Assembly: GCF_001315105.1 (NCBI RefSeq)
Contig: NZ_BAZR01000007.1
Span: 1-64,000 of the forward strand
Direction: 5' to 3'
Length of the DNA stretch: 64,000 nt
DNA from: Paenibacillus sp. JCM 10914
GTDB lineage: Bacteria; Bacillota; Bacilli; Paenibacillales; Paenibacillaceae
Of the stretch, positions 54,609-63,425 are shown piece after piece; position 1 is the first letter of the stretch; each line of letters begins with the position of its first letter. The position numbers and the translations under genes are program-made. The notes under the pieces were generated by a model that worked only from the letters and a program-made list of their open reading frames with translations, did no database searches and was not told the origin of the DNA.

Positions 54609-56069
54609 ATGAAAGCAAAGAAAATGCTGATCTTATTGGTTTTACTGATCGCCGCCGTTGTCGTTATGGCAGGCTGCAGCGACAAACAAGAAGGGGGGAA
54701 AGCCGCGCTGGAAAAGGTTACGATTCTGTACCCGGGGGATCGAAGTGATCGAATGAGCGAATTTCTTGACAACGAGTTCGCCGAGAAGATGGCTGACGAA
54801 CTTGGCTTGAAGGTGGAGGTCGTATTTGTGCCGTGGGCCCAGTATTGGGAACAAAAAGACATCATGCTGGCTGCCAACGAACCAATCGATTTATATTGGG
54901 ACGGTCTCCCGGACCTCTCAACGATCGTGAACAAGAAACAAGCCATGGTCTTGGATGACTTGATTCAGGAATATGGTCAGGACATGCTGAAAGTCTTGCC
55001 GATGGAACAGCTTCAAGGGGCAACGATCGACGGAAAGATTCACGGCATTCCCTCAGCATATGCACCATCCTCCGCGATGTATCAGTTAGTCGCTGTTCGT
55101 CAAGATATACTCGAAGCGGTAGGGATGACGGAAGTGAAGACAGCAGAGGATTTAAAAGAGTTTGCAACAAAGGCGAAAGAGAAGTTCCCTGAAATGAAAG
55201 GACCTGCGGATATCATATTTAAACCGTTAACCCGATATTACACGGATGAGCAATATAACTGGATCGCTGTAGAAGATTTGGTCGTATTCGGAGAAGATAG
55301 TAAAAAAGCATATAGCTACTTTGAAACGGACGCTTTCCAGGAAGTAGCGAAATTTAACCGTGGAATGTACGACGCAGGGTTGTACACGGAGGATCTGACC
55401 ATTAAATATAATGAAAGAGACTCCCGTATGCAGACCGGTTTGTATTTATGGGTTGAAGGATCACTGGGCAAGGAAATGGAGATTATTGATGCAATTCGTG
55501 CCAATGCACCTGACGCTGAGGTGAAAACATATCTGTTAGCAGAGGATAAACCACGTTACATTACCGCAGCAGGCGGTGAAGTTCTAGGCATACCGGTTAA
55601 TGCTCCAAATCCTGAAGGTGCAATGAAGTTTATAAACTGGATATTCAAATCCCAAGAAAATTATTTATTTGCCCTTTATGGCGTCGAAGGCAAGGATTAC
55701 GAGATCGTAGATGGAAGAATCAACAAGCTGACCGCAAATGAATTTTTCTATGAATGGATGTTTAGAAACCAAAATTATCAATTGTTCGGTCCAAGCGTAG
55801 CCCAAGAATCTATCGATATGTATCAAAGCTGGGATGACCAGGCTATCCGATCGGCTTCACTCGGGTTTCGATTCAACAATGAGAACGTCAAATTAATTGA
55901 AACGGCACTGAAAGAGATCGCTGGCAAGGATTTGGCGGCGATCCGTTCCGGTTTTGTCGATTTTGAAACCGAATATCCGAAGGCTATTCAGAAACTAAAG
56001 GCAGCAGGTATTGATGAATATGTAACCGAGATTCAGCGTCAGCTAGACGAGTTTTTGGCTGGTAAATAA
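54609..56069 (+). CDS. Sugar-binding lipoprotein, cluster C
   Basis: A 486-residue family 1 solute-binding protein, lipid-anchored at C23 (lipobox VMAGC). VTILYPGDRSDRMSEFLDNE opens the mature part, and WDGLPDLSTIVNKKQAMVLD and PNPEGAMKFINWIFKSQENY are typical. It is close to LplA-like proteins with the DUF3502-type C terminus, though I am unsure of that. The ATG follows AGGGAGGG. Last gene of the cluster C operon, followed by a terminator. Confidence 0.87.
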   Translation: MKAKKMLILLVLLIAAVVVMAGCSDKQEGGKAALEKVTILYPGDRSDRMSEFLDNEFAEKMADELGLKVEVVFVPWAQYWEQKDIMLAANEPIDLYWDGLPDLSTIVNKKQAMVLDDLIQEYGQDMLKVLPMEQLQGATIDGKIHGIPSAYAPSSAMYQLVAVRQDILEAVGMTEVKTAEDLKEFATKAKEKFPEMKGPADIIFKPLTRYYTDEQYNWIAVEDLVVFGEDSKKAYSYFETDAFQEVAKFNRGMYDAGLYTEDLTIKYNERDSRMQTGLYLWVEGSLGKEMEIIDAIRANAPDAEVKTYLLAEDKPRYITAAGGEVLGIPVNAPNPEGAMKFINWIFKSQENYLFALYGVEGKDYEIVDGRINKLTANEFFYEWMFRNQNYQLFGPSVAQESIDMYQSWDDQAIRSASLGFRFNNENVKLIETALKEIAGKDLAAIRSGFVDFETEYPKAIQKLKAAGIDEYVTEIQRQLDEFLAGK

Positions 56070-56073
56070 AAGA

Positions 56074-56117
56074 GTGGGACGATGGCGGCTACTTTAAGCG
56101 CTATCGTCCCATTTTTG
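56074..56117 (+). terminator. Intrinsic terminator of the cluster C operon
   Basis: TGGGACGATGGC (56074-56085) pairs with GCTATCGTCCCA (56100-56111), with one mismatch, and TTTTT follows. Confidence 0.8.
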
Positions 56118-56182
56118 GATCATGTATAGAATCCTCGAAGCTTGCGACATTTGTGACTTCTAGTGTTTGTTATCAGTCGGTT

Positions 56183-56431
56183 CTATAGGGTTTGATTCTC
56201 GGGTGCGCGGAGTCTTTCTTCCTCTTCTGCTTTTAAAATGGCAATATAGCCGATGATGTCTCCGATGACGGCAAATGTCAGACCGATTTTAGCTAATTCC
56301 AGTGAAGATAAATCCTCTAGCAATGAGACATTTTTTCTGGGTTTGGACACAACATCACCCCAAAACTCAAGTTTTTCCAATATATGCAGATGAAGCTCAG
56401 AGTACTCGTATACCCGCCTATTCCCAAGCAT
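56183..56431 (-). CDS. Small hypothetical protein with one membrane segment
   Basis: An 82-residue protein of no recognised family. The segment IGLTFAVIGDIIGYIAILKA is a plausible single membrane helix, after a charged N-terminal half (LHLHILEKLEFWGDVVSKPR). The Shine-Dalgarno is weak. The codon pattern is protein-like and there is no competing frame, so I keep it. Isolated between the cluster C terminator and the next operon. Confidence 0.5.
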   Translation of the reverse strand: MLGNRRVYEYSELHLHILEKLEFWGDVVSKPRKNVSLLEDLSSLELAKIGLTFAVIGDIIGYIAILKAEEEERLRAPENQTL

Positions 56432-56604
56432 AATTAGGCATGATTAGGTTTAAGGCAATCATCATCGTTTTCGGTCTGCAAACATCACGCACACGCGACA
56501 CTTTACAACAATATTGATGTTGTCTATTATATAAATAGATTAAATTTATATTTATCTATAATAAATTGTTTTTGAATAAATCACAAACGAAAAGAGGATT
56601 AGCA

Positions 56605-57081
56605 ATGAAAACACCTGCTTCCACCCATCATAAACCCGTTATTGTCTCGAACAACTATGAGGAAGTAGACGGACGATTCGCCGGCAACGCAGATACAACA
56701 GCACTGTCATTGGGGCTGACACGCGGCAACGTTGAAGAGAAGGCCCGTGTCTCCGCCAAAATATGGAGTGGGGAAGAGGGATCTTGTTCCGGGGAGGCAG
56801 AGATGCCTCTCCATCGCATTCTGGATTTGTCCATTCTCATATGCAGTGCGCTGACTCATTTTAGTGAAGCCTATAGATTCGATCATTTATATGACCCGCA
56901 GAATCCGGTGATCGACCGGATTGGACTGCAAGGGAGTGCGATGACGGTGGCCGTGTGTACGGATCATGACGAGATTAATGAGGATATTAAGCATTTCAAC
57001 GCAGCCTTGAATGATGACGGTGAGGTGATTGGCGAACGTCTGCGTACCTTAACCAGGATGTTAACGGAAATGGGGTATTAA
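56605..57081 (+). CDS. DUF6530-like hypothetical protein
   Basis: A 158-residue protein. The start HHKPVIVSNNYEEVDGRFAG resembles a family I know as DUF6530; the name is from memory and unverified. The C-terminal part is helical (LDLSILICSALTHFSEAYRF, INEDIKHFNAALNDD). No enzyme motif is visible. ATG 56605 follows AGAGGATT. It precedes an AAA ATPase and a VWA gene on the same strand with a 49-base gap, and probably belongs to the same unit. Confidence 0.6.
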   Translation: MKTPASTHHKPVIVSNNYEEVDGRFAGNADTTALSLGLTRGNVEEKARVSAKIWSGEEGSCSGEAEMPLHRILDLSILICSALTHFSEAYRFDHLYDPQNPVIDRIGLQGSAMTVAVCTDHDEINEDIKHFNAALNDDGEVIGERLRTLTRMLTEMGY

Positions 57082-57130
57082 ACGAAGCCGACTACCTTGG
57101 AAGTTATAGAAAATTTGGAGGTGAGAGGTC

Positions 57131-58246
57131 GTGAAACACCAGAACGACCATGAACAATATGTGCTTTCTCCTGCCAGAGCGTTGACGGACGATGAGATCG
57201 ACCTTATCTGGAAAAAACCTGTAACACACGCATCAAGCGAAGCAGAAACGAGAATCAGTCAAGAAATCAAGCGAAATTGGGACCGCGGGGAATTGAAAAT
57301 TGCCAACGTTTTGCTGGAAGGGGATGCAGGCTCCGGAAAGACACAACTCGCTAAAGCATTGTCAGCGAACTTCAAGCTTCCTTACACCAAGGTAACCTGT
57401 TTTGCGGATATGGATAAAACCGATATCATCGGGGCCATTCTGCCCGTGATTTCAATGGATGGGATAAAGCATATGGAAGCTGCAGACCAAACCGCTTTGA
57501 GAGCATTATATGAAAGCGACGGCTTTCGTAGCTCGACTTCGATATTAATGGAAGCACTGGAGATATCGCAGGAAATGGCATCCGCTAAGATGAAACAACT
57601 ACTGAAGCAGGCTACAGATCATGTCGAGGATGGTGTTGTAGAGTATCGGTTCTACCCGTCTGAGATTGTTAGAGCCTTTCGTAATGGTTATCTGCTCGAA
57701 ATACAAGAACCGAACGTCATTCGTGATGCTGCCGTATTGATGGCGCTGAATTCTGCATTAGAACTGGAGGGTAGCCTGAATCTGCCAACAGAAATCGTGC
57801 ACAGGCATCCGGATTTCATTGTGATTATTACGGCAAACCGCAGTTATGCAGGTTCTAGGCCGCTGAATGAGGCGCTCCGTGACAGGATTCAACATTCGGA
57901 AAAAATGGATCTGCCGACCAAAGAGGTTATGATCGAGCGGGCAGCGGCAAAAACCGGGTACCAGGATTATGAATTGCTGGATGCTCTGGCCAATATGATC
58001 ATGATCTTGGACAAAACAGCTCGAGCCAATGCTATTAAAGGCGTGGCCGGCATGCGCTCTTATTTCTATTGGGTAGATGCCGTTGCAAGCGGCACTTCGC
58101 CGCGAGAATCGCTATACCACAAGGTTATCTACAAGATCACAACCGACTCGGAAGAAATCAAGATCCTCGAAGCTGCCCTGGATGAGCAGGGTTTCTTGGG
58201 GCGTTTAGATGAATTGCAAATGAAGTTAAAAAAAAACGAAACGTAG
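57131..58246 (+). CDS. MoxR-type AAA ATPase
   Basis: A 371-residue AAA+ ATPase of the MoxR/CbbQ type. Walker A is GDAGSGKT at residues 64-71, followed by DKTDIIG, as in MoxR proteins. The Walker B region reads GYLLEIQEPNVI (E190, E193) instead of the usual LDE, a variant that I know from some COG0714 ATPases. A helical insertion of about 70 residues lies between the two. The later ITANRSYAGSRPLNEALRDR holds sensor 1 and an arginine finger. MoxR ATPases work with VWA proteins as chaperones for metal or complex assembly. GTG 57131 follows GGAGGTGAGAGG. The stop lies just after a run of nine A. Confidence 0.85.
   Translation: MKHQNDHEQYVLSPARALTDDEIDLIWKKPVTHASSEAETRISQEIKRNWDRGELKIANVLLEGDAGSGKTQLAKALSANFKLPYTKVTCFADMDKTDIIGAILPVISMDGIKHMEAADQTALRALYESDGFRSSTSILMEALEISQEMASAKMKQLLKQATDHVEDGVVEYRFYPSEIVRAFRNGYLLEIQEPNVIRDAAVLMALNSALELEGSLNLPTEIVHRHPDFIVIITANRSYAGSRPLNEALRDRIQHSEKMDLPTKEVMIERAAAKTGYQDYELLDALANMIMILDKTARANAIKGVAGMRSYFYWVDAVASGTSPRESLYHKVIYKITTDSEEIKILEAALDEQGFLGRLDELQMKLKKNET
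58228..58236 (+). repeat. Run of nine A at the ATPase/VWA junction
   Basis: Nine A in a row, 2 codons before the ATPase stop codon. An A10 run would put the ATPase and VWA genes in one frame. Polymerase or ribosome slippage and a simple sequence error are both possible. Confidence 0.8.
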
Positions 58247-58290
58247 AGGCGCTGGAGATTCAAACTTGGGAAACCAACCAAGACATAGAT

Positions 58291-59355
58291 TTGAAACAAG
58301 ATGAGCAGCATGAGGAAGAAGGCATCTTGTTAAAAAAATCCGCTGAAAGCGAAGGCAGTTCAACCGATTATTCTGATGAGTCAACGCATATGGAGAGTAC
58401 GGATTCAGGCGAGGACGGATCGCCAAGATATCATACGTCTAATCCTGAACCCATGTCAGAGGAGGAGCGACAGAGGGAACGTGACTTTCGCAAAAAGCTG
58501 AATCGGACATCAAGGGAATTGGTATCCGATTCTATTCATCAGGGAGTTAAACTGATTGTTCACCGTCCTGACTATGATTCGAACAACCAGGAGGAATATT
58601 TCCGTTTGTGCCAGGGGCTCATGCCCGTTGTAAGGGAAATCGCCAGAAAAACGCTGCCGTTGTTGGAACATGAGGACGTTGCTGAGTTTGCAAGGAACCA
58701 ATATTATGGGTCTAAATTTCAAGCCGACGGCGTTGCTTATCGTGACTTTAGGTATTTTGCCAAGAAACGCCCCCCGACGGAATCGCCCGCTCTGGTGGTT
58801 GGCTTACGAGTGGATGAGTCCGCATCAATGGCGGCTTTCGGAAGATTGGATGCGGCCAAGCGCGCGGTCATTGCGGTATATGAATTTTGCCAAATTTGCA
58901 ATATTCCAATTCTGATCTACGGTGATACCGCGGATGCTTCCCGATTGGAACAAATGTCTGTATTTGCGTATGCGGACTATGACAAACCGGATATTCGCGA
59001 TCGGTTCCGGTTGATGGGGATTCGTGCCAGAAGCAACAATCGAGATGGCATGGCCTTGCGAATAATGGCGGAACGGTTAGCAGCTTCACCGCAGCAGACA
59101 AAGCTGTTGATTAGCTTAAGTGACGGGCAGCCCAAGGCAATGGACGATTACACCGGACCGTACGCAATTCAAGACATGCGACAGACCATAGCGCAATACG
59201 AGCGAAAAGAAGTGAGATTCTTGGCAGCAGCCATCGGTCAAGACAAGGATGTCATTAGTCAGATTTATGGATCCGAGAGATTCTTAGATATAACCAATCT
59301 GAATGAACTGCCTGCGAAGTTAGTCCAGATTATTTCTCGATATGTAGGATCGTAG
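58291..59355 (+). CDS. VWA-domain protein, partner of the MoxR ATPase
   Basis: A 354-residue protein as written. Residues 1-70 are acidic and serine-rich, probably disordered. From residue about 170 comes a von Willebrand A domain with the metal-ion site D175-x-S177-x-S179 (VDESASM) and LLISLSDGQPKAMDDYTGPY. The start is uncertain: no ATG or GTG and no Shine-Dalgarno precede TTG 58291. The same frame extends upstream to 58213 across the A9 run that ends the ATPase gene. One extra A there would fuse the two genes in frame. Alternatively a lost base hides the true start. Confidence 0.75.
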   Translation: MKQDEQHEEEGILLKKSAESEGSSTDYSDESTHMESTDSGEDGSPRYHTSNPEPMSEEERQRERDFRKKLNRTSRELVSDSIHQGVKLIVHRPDYDSNNQEEYFRLCQGLMPVVREIARKTLPLLEHEDVAEFARNQYYGSKFQADGVAYRDFRYFAKKRPPTESPALVVGLRVDESASMAAFGRLDAAKRAVIAVYEFCQICNIPILIYGDTADASRLEQMSVFAYADYDKPDIRDRFRLMGIRARSNNRDGMALRIMAERLAASPQQTKLLISLSDGQPKAMDDYTGPYAIQDMRQTIAQYERKEVRFLAAAIGQDKDVISQIYGSERFLDITNLNELPAKLVQIISRYVGS

Positions 59356-59369
59356 TGTTACAATAATCG

Positions 59370-59402
59370 AACCGCCTCCTAACTTAAGGGAGGCGGTTTG
59401 AT
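59370..59402 (+). terminator. Intrinsic terminator after the VWA gene
   Basis: AACCGCCTCC (59370-59379) pairs perfectly with GGAGGCGGTT (59389-59398) around a 9-base loop. The T run is short. Confidence 0.7.
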
Positions 59403-59500
59403 CATGTATGGATTGTCGTTTTATCGAATTGTATGTATCTTTTATAATAAGAAAACGTTAATATTATAACGAATCAGGAAGACAATTTCATAATTCTATC

Positions 59501-59530
59501 TTGATAATGACAATCATTATCATTTAGAAT
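59501..59530 (+). promoter_or_regulatory. Fur-box promoter of the ABC exporter gene
   Basis: GATAATGACAATCATTATC (59503-59521) matches the 19-bp Fur consensus at 18 positions. It sits between TTGATA (59501-59506) and TAGAAT (59525-59530), an 18-base spaced promoter. This points to iron-dependent repression of the exporter gene 128 bases downstream. Confidence 0.65.
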
Positions 59531-59657
59531 GAAAATAGTATTGTAATTTATTGTGTCTATGATTCAATACAATATAGATGCCTTTAGGAAGGAGCGTAAC
59601 AACACGGCGTCAATTCATCATCGCTAGGAAAATGAACGTTTAGGAGAGAGAAAAAGA

Positions 59658-61370
59658 ATGCTTAGAAGGTTTTTCTCGTATTATCGACCGCATCGAAGAT
59701 TATTTATTATTGATTTTACTTGCGCCGTCTTCGTCGCAATCCTGGAATTGGCGTTCCCGGTGGCAGTACAATCCTTTATAGATAAGCTCTTGCCAACCGG
59801 GAACTGGTCGATGATCATCACGGTCAGTATCAGTCTGCTGCTCTTTTACATAATAAGCTCGTTTATGCAATATGTCGTCAATTACTGGGGGCATAAGTTG
59901 GGGATTAATATTGAGACCGATATGAGACAAGAGTTATTTCAGCAGTACCAGCGTCAATCCTTCAAGTTCTATAACGATCGCAAAACAGGGCATCTCATGA
60001 GCCGGATTACGAACGATCTGATGGATATCGGGGAATTGGCGCATCATGGTCCGGAGGATTTATTCATTGCCATCATGACGTTCTTCGGTTCTTTCTTCAT
60101 CATGCTGCAGATCAATGTTCAATTAGCCCTGATCTCGATCTTCATCTTCCCGTTCTTGTTATTATTGATCCTGTTCACGAACGTAAGGATGAATAAAGCG
60201 TGGAAGAGGATGTATGCCGAAGTGGCGGAAGTCAACGCGCGCGTGGAAGATAGCGTATCCGGCGTTCGCGTGGTTCAATCTTTTACGAATGAAAAGCACG
60301 AGGTTTCACTGTTCACCAAAAACAATCTCAAGTTCAGATCGGCCAAGCTTCAAGGATATAAGGTTATGTCATTCAGCCTCTCCGGCATTTACATCCTTAC
60401 ACGCTTGATAACGTTACTGGTACTGATCTATGGCGCGTGGATGGTATACCAAGGTGTTCTTACGAATGGAGAATTGGTCGCTTTCATCCTGTACGTCAAT
60501 CTTCTCTTCAAGCCGGTCGATAAAATTGCGGCGCTGATGGAGATGTATCCAAAAGGAATGGCCGGCTTCAAACGCTTTACGGAAATGATGGACCTTGATC
60601 CGGATGTACAGAACGTGAAAAATGCGAAGGCTGTTTCGAACCTGAAGGGTGACATCCGTTTCCATGACGTCAGTTTCGGTTACACTGATAAACAGAACGT
60701 GCTGAATTCGATATCTTTTGACATAAAAGCAGGTGAAACCGTAGCCTTCGTCGGACCATCCGGCGCAGGAAAAACCACGATCTCACAGCTGATTCCGAGA
60801 TTCTATGACGTGACCGGCGGAAGCCTGACCATCGATGGGATCGATGTGCGTGAGATGACTAAAGAATCACTGCGTTCACAGATTGGCATCGTACAGCAGG
60901 ACGTCTTCTTGTTTACCGGTACGCTAAGGGAGAATATTGCATATGGCAAGCTAACGGCAACGGAAGAAGAGATTCTGGAGGCTGCGCATAAAGCGAACTT
61001 AACCGAGCTGATTAAGCAACTTCCGGAGGGGCTAGATACCCAGATCGGGGAGAGAGGTCTGAAATTGTCAGGCGGGCAGAAGCAGAGAATATCGATCGCC
61101 CGAACCTTCTTGAAGAATCCAACGATCTTGATTCTGGACGAAGCGACTTCTGCACTGGATACCGAGACGGAGATGATCATTCAAGAGGCGTTGTCTAAAC
61201 TGGCAGTTAATCGGACAACGATTGTGATTGCCCATCGTTTATCCACGATTAAGAAAGCTGATCGGATCTATGTCGTAACGAACGAAGGCATCGCAGAAGA
61301 AGGCAATCATCAAGAATTAATCAATCAGGATGGCATCTTCGCCAGACTGCATGCTGCGCAATTTCATTAA
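59658..61370 (+). CDS. ABC exporter (permease-ATPase fusion), MsbA/YknU type
   Basis: A 570-residue half transporter. The six-helix membrane domain covers residues about 15-300 (coupling helix region QSFKFYNDRKTGHLMSRITN). The ATPase domain has Walker A GPSGAGKTT, signature LSGGQKQR, Walker B ILILDEATSALD and the H-loop VIAHRLST. It would work as a homodimer; no second half gene is adjacent. With a Fur box in front, export of a siderophore or of a heme- or iron-linked compound is plausible but not shown. The ATG follows AGGAGAGAG. Confidence 0.9.
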   Translation: MLRRFFSYYRPHRRLFIIDFTCAVFVAILELAFPVAVQSFIDKLLPTGNWSMIITVSISLLLFYIISSFMQYVVNYWGHKLGINIETDMRQELFQQYQRQSFKFYNDRKTGHLMSRITNDLMDIGELAHHGPEDLFIAIMTFFGSFFIMLQINVQLALISIFIFPFLLLLILFTNVRMNKAWKRMYAEVAEVNARVEDSVSGVRVVQSFTNEKHEVSLFTKNNLKFRSAKLQGYKVMSFSLSGIYILTRLITLLVLIYGAWMVYQGVLTNGELVAFILYVNLLFKPVDKIAALMEMYPKGMAGFKRFTEMMDLDPDVQNVKNAKAVSNLKGDIRFHDVSFGYTDKQNVLNSISFDIKAGETVAFVGPSGAGKTTISQLIPRFYDVTGGSLTIDGIDVREMTKESLRSQIGIVQQDVFLFTGTLRENIAYGKLTATEEEILEAAHKANLTELIKQLPEGLDTQIGERGLKLSGGQKQRISIARTFLKNPTILILDEATSALDTETEMIIQEALSKLAVNRTTIVIAHRLSTIKKADRIYVVTNEGIAEEGNHQELINQDGIFARLHAAQFH

Positions 61371-61398
61371 TGGTTAGCTGAGCACCAGCAAATATTAG

Positions 61399-61433
61399 AG
61401 GCAGTCGATGAAGTTAATCGGCTGTCTTTTTTG
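61399..61433 (+). terminator. Intrinsic terminator of the ABC exporter gene
   Basis: AGGCAGTCGA (61399-61408) pairs with TCGGCTGTCT (61418-61427), with two G-U pairs, followed by TTTTTT. Confidence 0.75.
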
Positions 61434-61470
61434 ATGAATCACTTATGGAAAGTTGATTTTAGACCCAATA

Positions 61471-61498
61471 TATATTAACCTTAATATAATGATCGTTA
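61471..61498 (+). promoter_or_regulatory. Palindromic operator candidate before the TetR gene
   Basis: TATATTAA-CC-TTAATATA (61471-61488) is a perfect 8-bp inverted repeat, and it overlaps a TATAAT (61485-61490) and the near-palindrome ATAATGATCGTTAT (61485-61498). Its place between the promoter and the start suggests TetR autoregulation. Confidence 0.45.
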
Positions 61499-61520
61499 TA
61501 TCTAAAGGATGTGAGTATAA

Positions 61521-62048
61521 GTGAGTAAAAAGCGAGAGTTGCTACTTGAAAAATCAGAGAGCCTATTTGATAAACATGGATTTCACACGGTAGGACTGAA
61601 GCAAATCATCGAAGAATCAGGTATCGCTCTTATGACGCTATACAACCATTTTGATTCTAAAGAGAGCTTGATCTTAGAAGTATTAAAAAGGAGGGAAGCA
61701 AGGTACTTCCATTCATTAGACTGTTCGATAGACAGAAATAATCTTTCTGCGCTAGCATTATCAGATGCTCATATGGATTGGATACGTTCAAATGGTTCAA
61801 ATGGTTGTATGTTTCTAAGAGCTAAAGAAGAATATTCTATAAATGAGTCTGCTAACATGGAGATTGTTGGTTTCGCAGAACAACATAAAAACCGTTTAAT
61901 GAAAACCTTCCATGAGAAAGGATTAAATAAAAAAGAAGCCCTTCGACTCGTGCTTCTATTCGAAGGAGCTACCGCGTTGGCTGAAGTATTTGAAGTGGAG
62001 ACAGTAGCTGAAGAACTAGCTTACTCGGTCAAGAAATTATTTTCTTAG
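61521..62048 (+). CDS. TetR-family transcriptional regulator
   Basis: A 175-residue repressor. The N-terminal helix-turn-helix is GFHTVGLKQIIEESGIALMTLYNHFDSKESLI, typical of TetR proteins that control efflux or detoxification genes. The helical C terminus would bind the inducer. GTG 61521 follows AAAGGATG. A short terminator ends it before the MFS gene, which has its own upstream site, GAACGTTC at 62089. Confidence 0.88.
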   Translation: MSKKRELLLEKSESLFDKHGFHTVGLKQIIEESGIALMTLYNHFDSKESLILEVLKRREARYFHSLDCSIDRNNLSALALSDAHMDWIRSNGSNGCMFLRAKEEYSINESANMEIVGFAEQHKNRLMKTFHEKGLNKKEALRLVLLFEGATALAEVFEVETVAEELAYSVKKLFS

Positions 62049-62049
62049 G

Positions 62050-62073
62050 AAGGGGAACCCTTCTTTTTTTTTG
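62050..62073 (+). terminator. Short intrinsic terminator after the TetR gene
   Basis: GAAGGG (62050-62055), a 3-base loop and CCCTTC (62059-62064) are followed by nine T. Confidence 0.7.
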
Positions 62074-62135
62074 AAATAAAATGTAGTGAACGTTCTATCT
62101 AATTATGAACTTATATTATATATGGGGTGATCGAG

Positions 62136-63280
62136 GTGTGGAAATTCGTTGTTCCGGGTTTGGCGATGGTTGCGGTAACCTATGCGCTAGCTCGTCTAAG
62201 TTTCGGGTTATTTCTTCCCGATATTTCAATTTCGTTAGGATTAAGCGAGAGCGATGGCGGGTTTGTAGGGTCTGCTGCCTACGTTTCATACTCAATAGCT
62301 TTGCTTATTTCGTCGTCTTTAATTAAGAAGTTAGGGTATCATAAAGTTATTATGATTGCTGGATTAACAGCAGTTGTCGGATTAGTAGGCATCGCCGCTG
62401 CACATTCCTTTTGGCACCTATTACTTAGCATGTTTGTGGCAGGCTTAGGTAGTGGTTTAGTCTCCCCAGCTTTAAGCCAAATGGCGCAACATACCTTGTC
62501 TAAAAAAGAGCTTGATCAAGGAAATACATGGATAAATAGTGGCACAAGTTTTGGGGTCATTTTAACAGGTCCCATTGTGTTACTATTCACAGAACATTGG
62601 CGGCTATCATATATCCTTTTTGCATTATAGCTATTATCGTATTGATTTGGAATTATTTGTCCGTGCCATCTATCCATGTACAGAAACTAGTTGAGAATTC
62701 AGAGTCGAATTGGTTATCCGTTTTATATAAAGCGAAGTTCTTACTAACAGCATCTTTGGTCATTGGAATTTGTTCATCGATTTATTGGACATTCTCAAGG
62801 AGTTATATTACCTCGGTGCATAACATGACTACAGATCAGAGTGTTGTATTCTGGATTATAATGGGGGTAGCAGGTGTTGCAGGTGGGGTAGCAGGAGGAT
62901 TCATTCAAAAAGTCGGTTTAGCATGGTCATATCGAGTGCTTCTGTTCTTCATGCTAATCTCCATTGTTCTCTTGACGGTTCCAGCTACTATGACGGTCTA
63001 TATTTCCGCTGGGTTATTTGGTAGTATGTATATCTTCCTTACGGGTTTATTTATAGTCTGGTCTACAAGAATATTTAGTGATTTACCCGCTCTCGGTGTC
63101 AGCTTGTCGTTTTTGGCTTTGGGAATCGGTCAGTCGTTAGGCTCTTTATTTGCTGGAAAAACGATAGAGCTGACAACATACCCTTTTAGTTTTGGTTTGT
63201 TCGCAGGATTGGGACTGATTGGATTGCTTGTTCCTACCCCAATTGCTGAAAGTTCCCCACAACGAGGGCATAATCGTTAG
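62136..63280 (+). pseudogene. MFS transporter (YbfB/YjiJ-like), one frameshift
   Basis: About 381 residues with about 11-12 membrane segments. MWKFVVPGLAMVAVTYALAR is followed by FGLFLPDISISLGLSESDGG, typical of the MFS YbfB/YjiJ group. The first frame ends LSYILFAL at 62630. A -1 shift near 62626 gives IAIIVLIWNYLSVPS onward to 63280. One T restored gives a normal protein. GTG 62136 follows GGGGTGA; the earlier GTG 62127 overlaps it. The TetR neighbour suggests drug or small-molecule export. Confidence 0.8.
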
Positions 63281-63332
63281 TTGACACGACACTAAATGGT
63301 GTCATATAATCAATTCGTCACTAAATGGTGTC
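63281..63332 (+). promoter_or_regulatory. Promoter with two palindromic ArsR operators
   Basis: TTGACA (63281-63286), an 18-base spacer and TATAAT (63305-63310) form a near-perfect promoter. GACACTAAATGGTGTC (63288-63303) fills the spacer, and GTCACTAAATGGTGTC (63317-63332) repeats it 29 bases later, almost three helical turns. Each is palindromic (GACAC/GTGTC). They are the likely binding sites of the ArsR protein encoded downstream. Confidence 0.75.
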
Positions 63333-63425
63333 GGATTACTTGTGTTATGTGTTTGATTAAATGTTCGAAGATACCGTCTGATGGTGATAACTATCCCGGA
63401 ATATTAATCAATAGGAGAGGGTGTT

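Noticed and set aside
20057..56069. Looking for an ATPase gene within the sugar clusters
   Set aside because: None is present; the only ATP-binding transporter proteins in the window are the iron importer ATPase and the exporter, neither of which is of the MsmX type.
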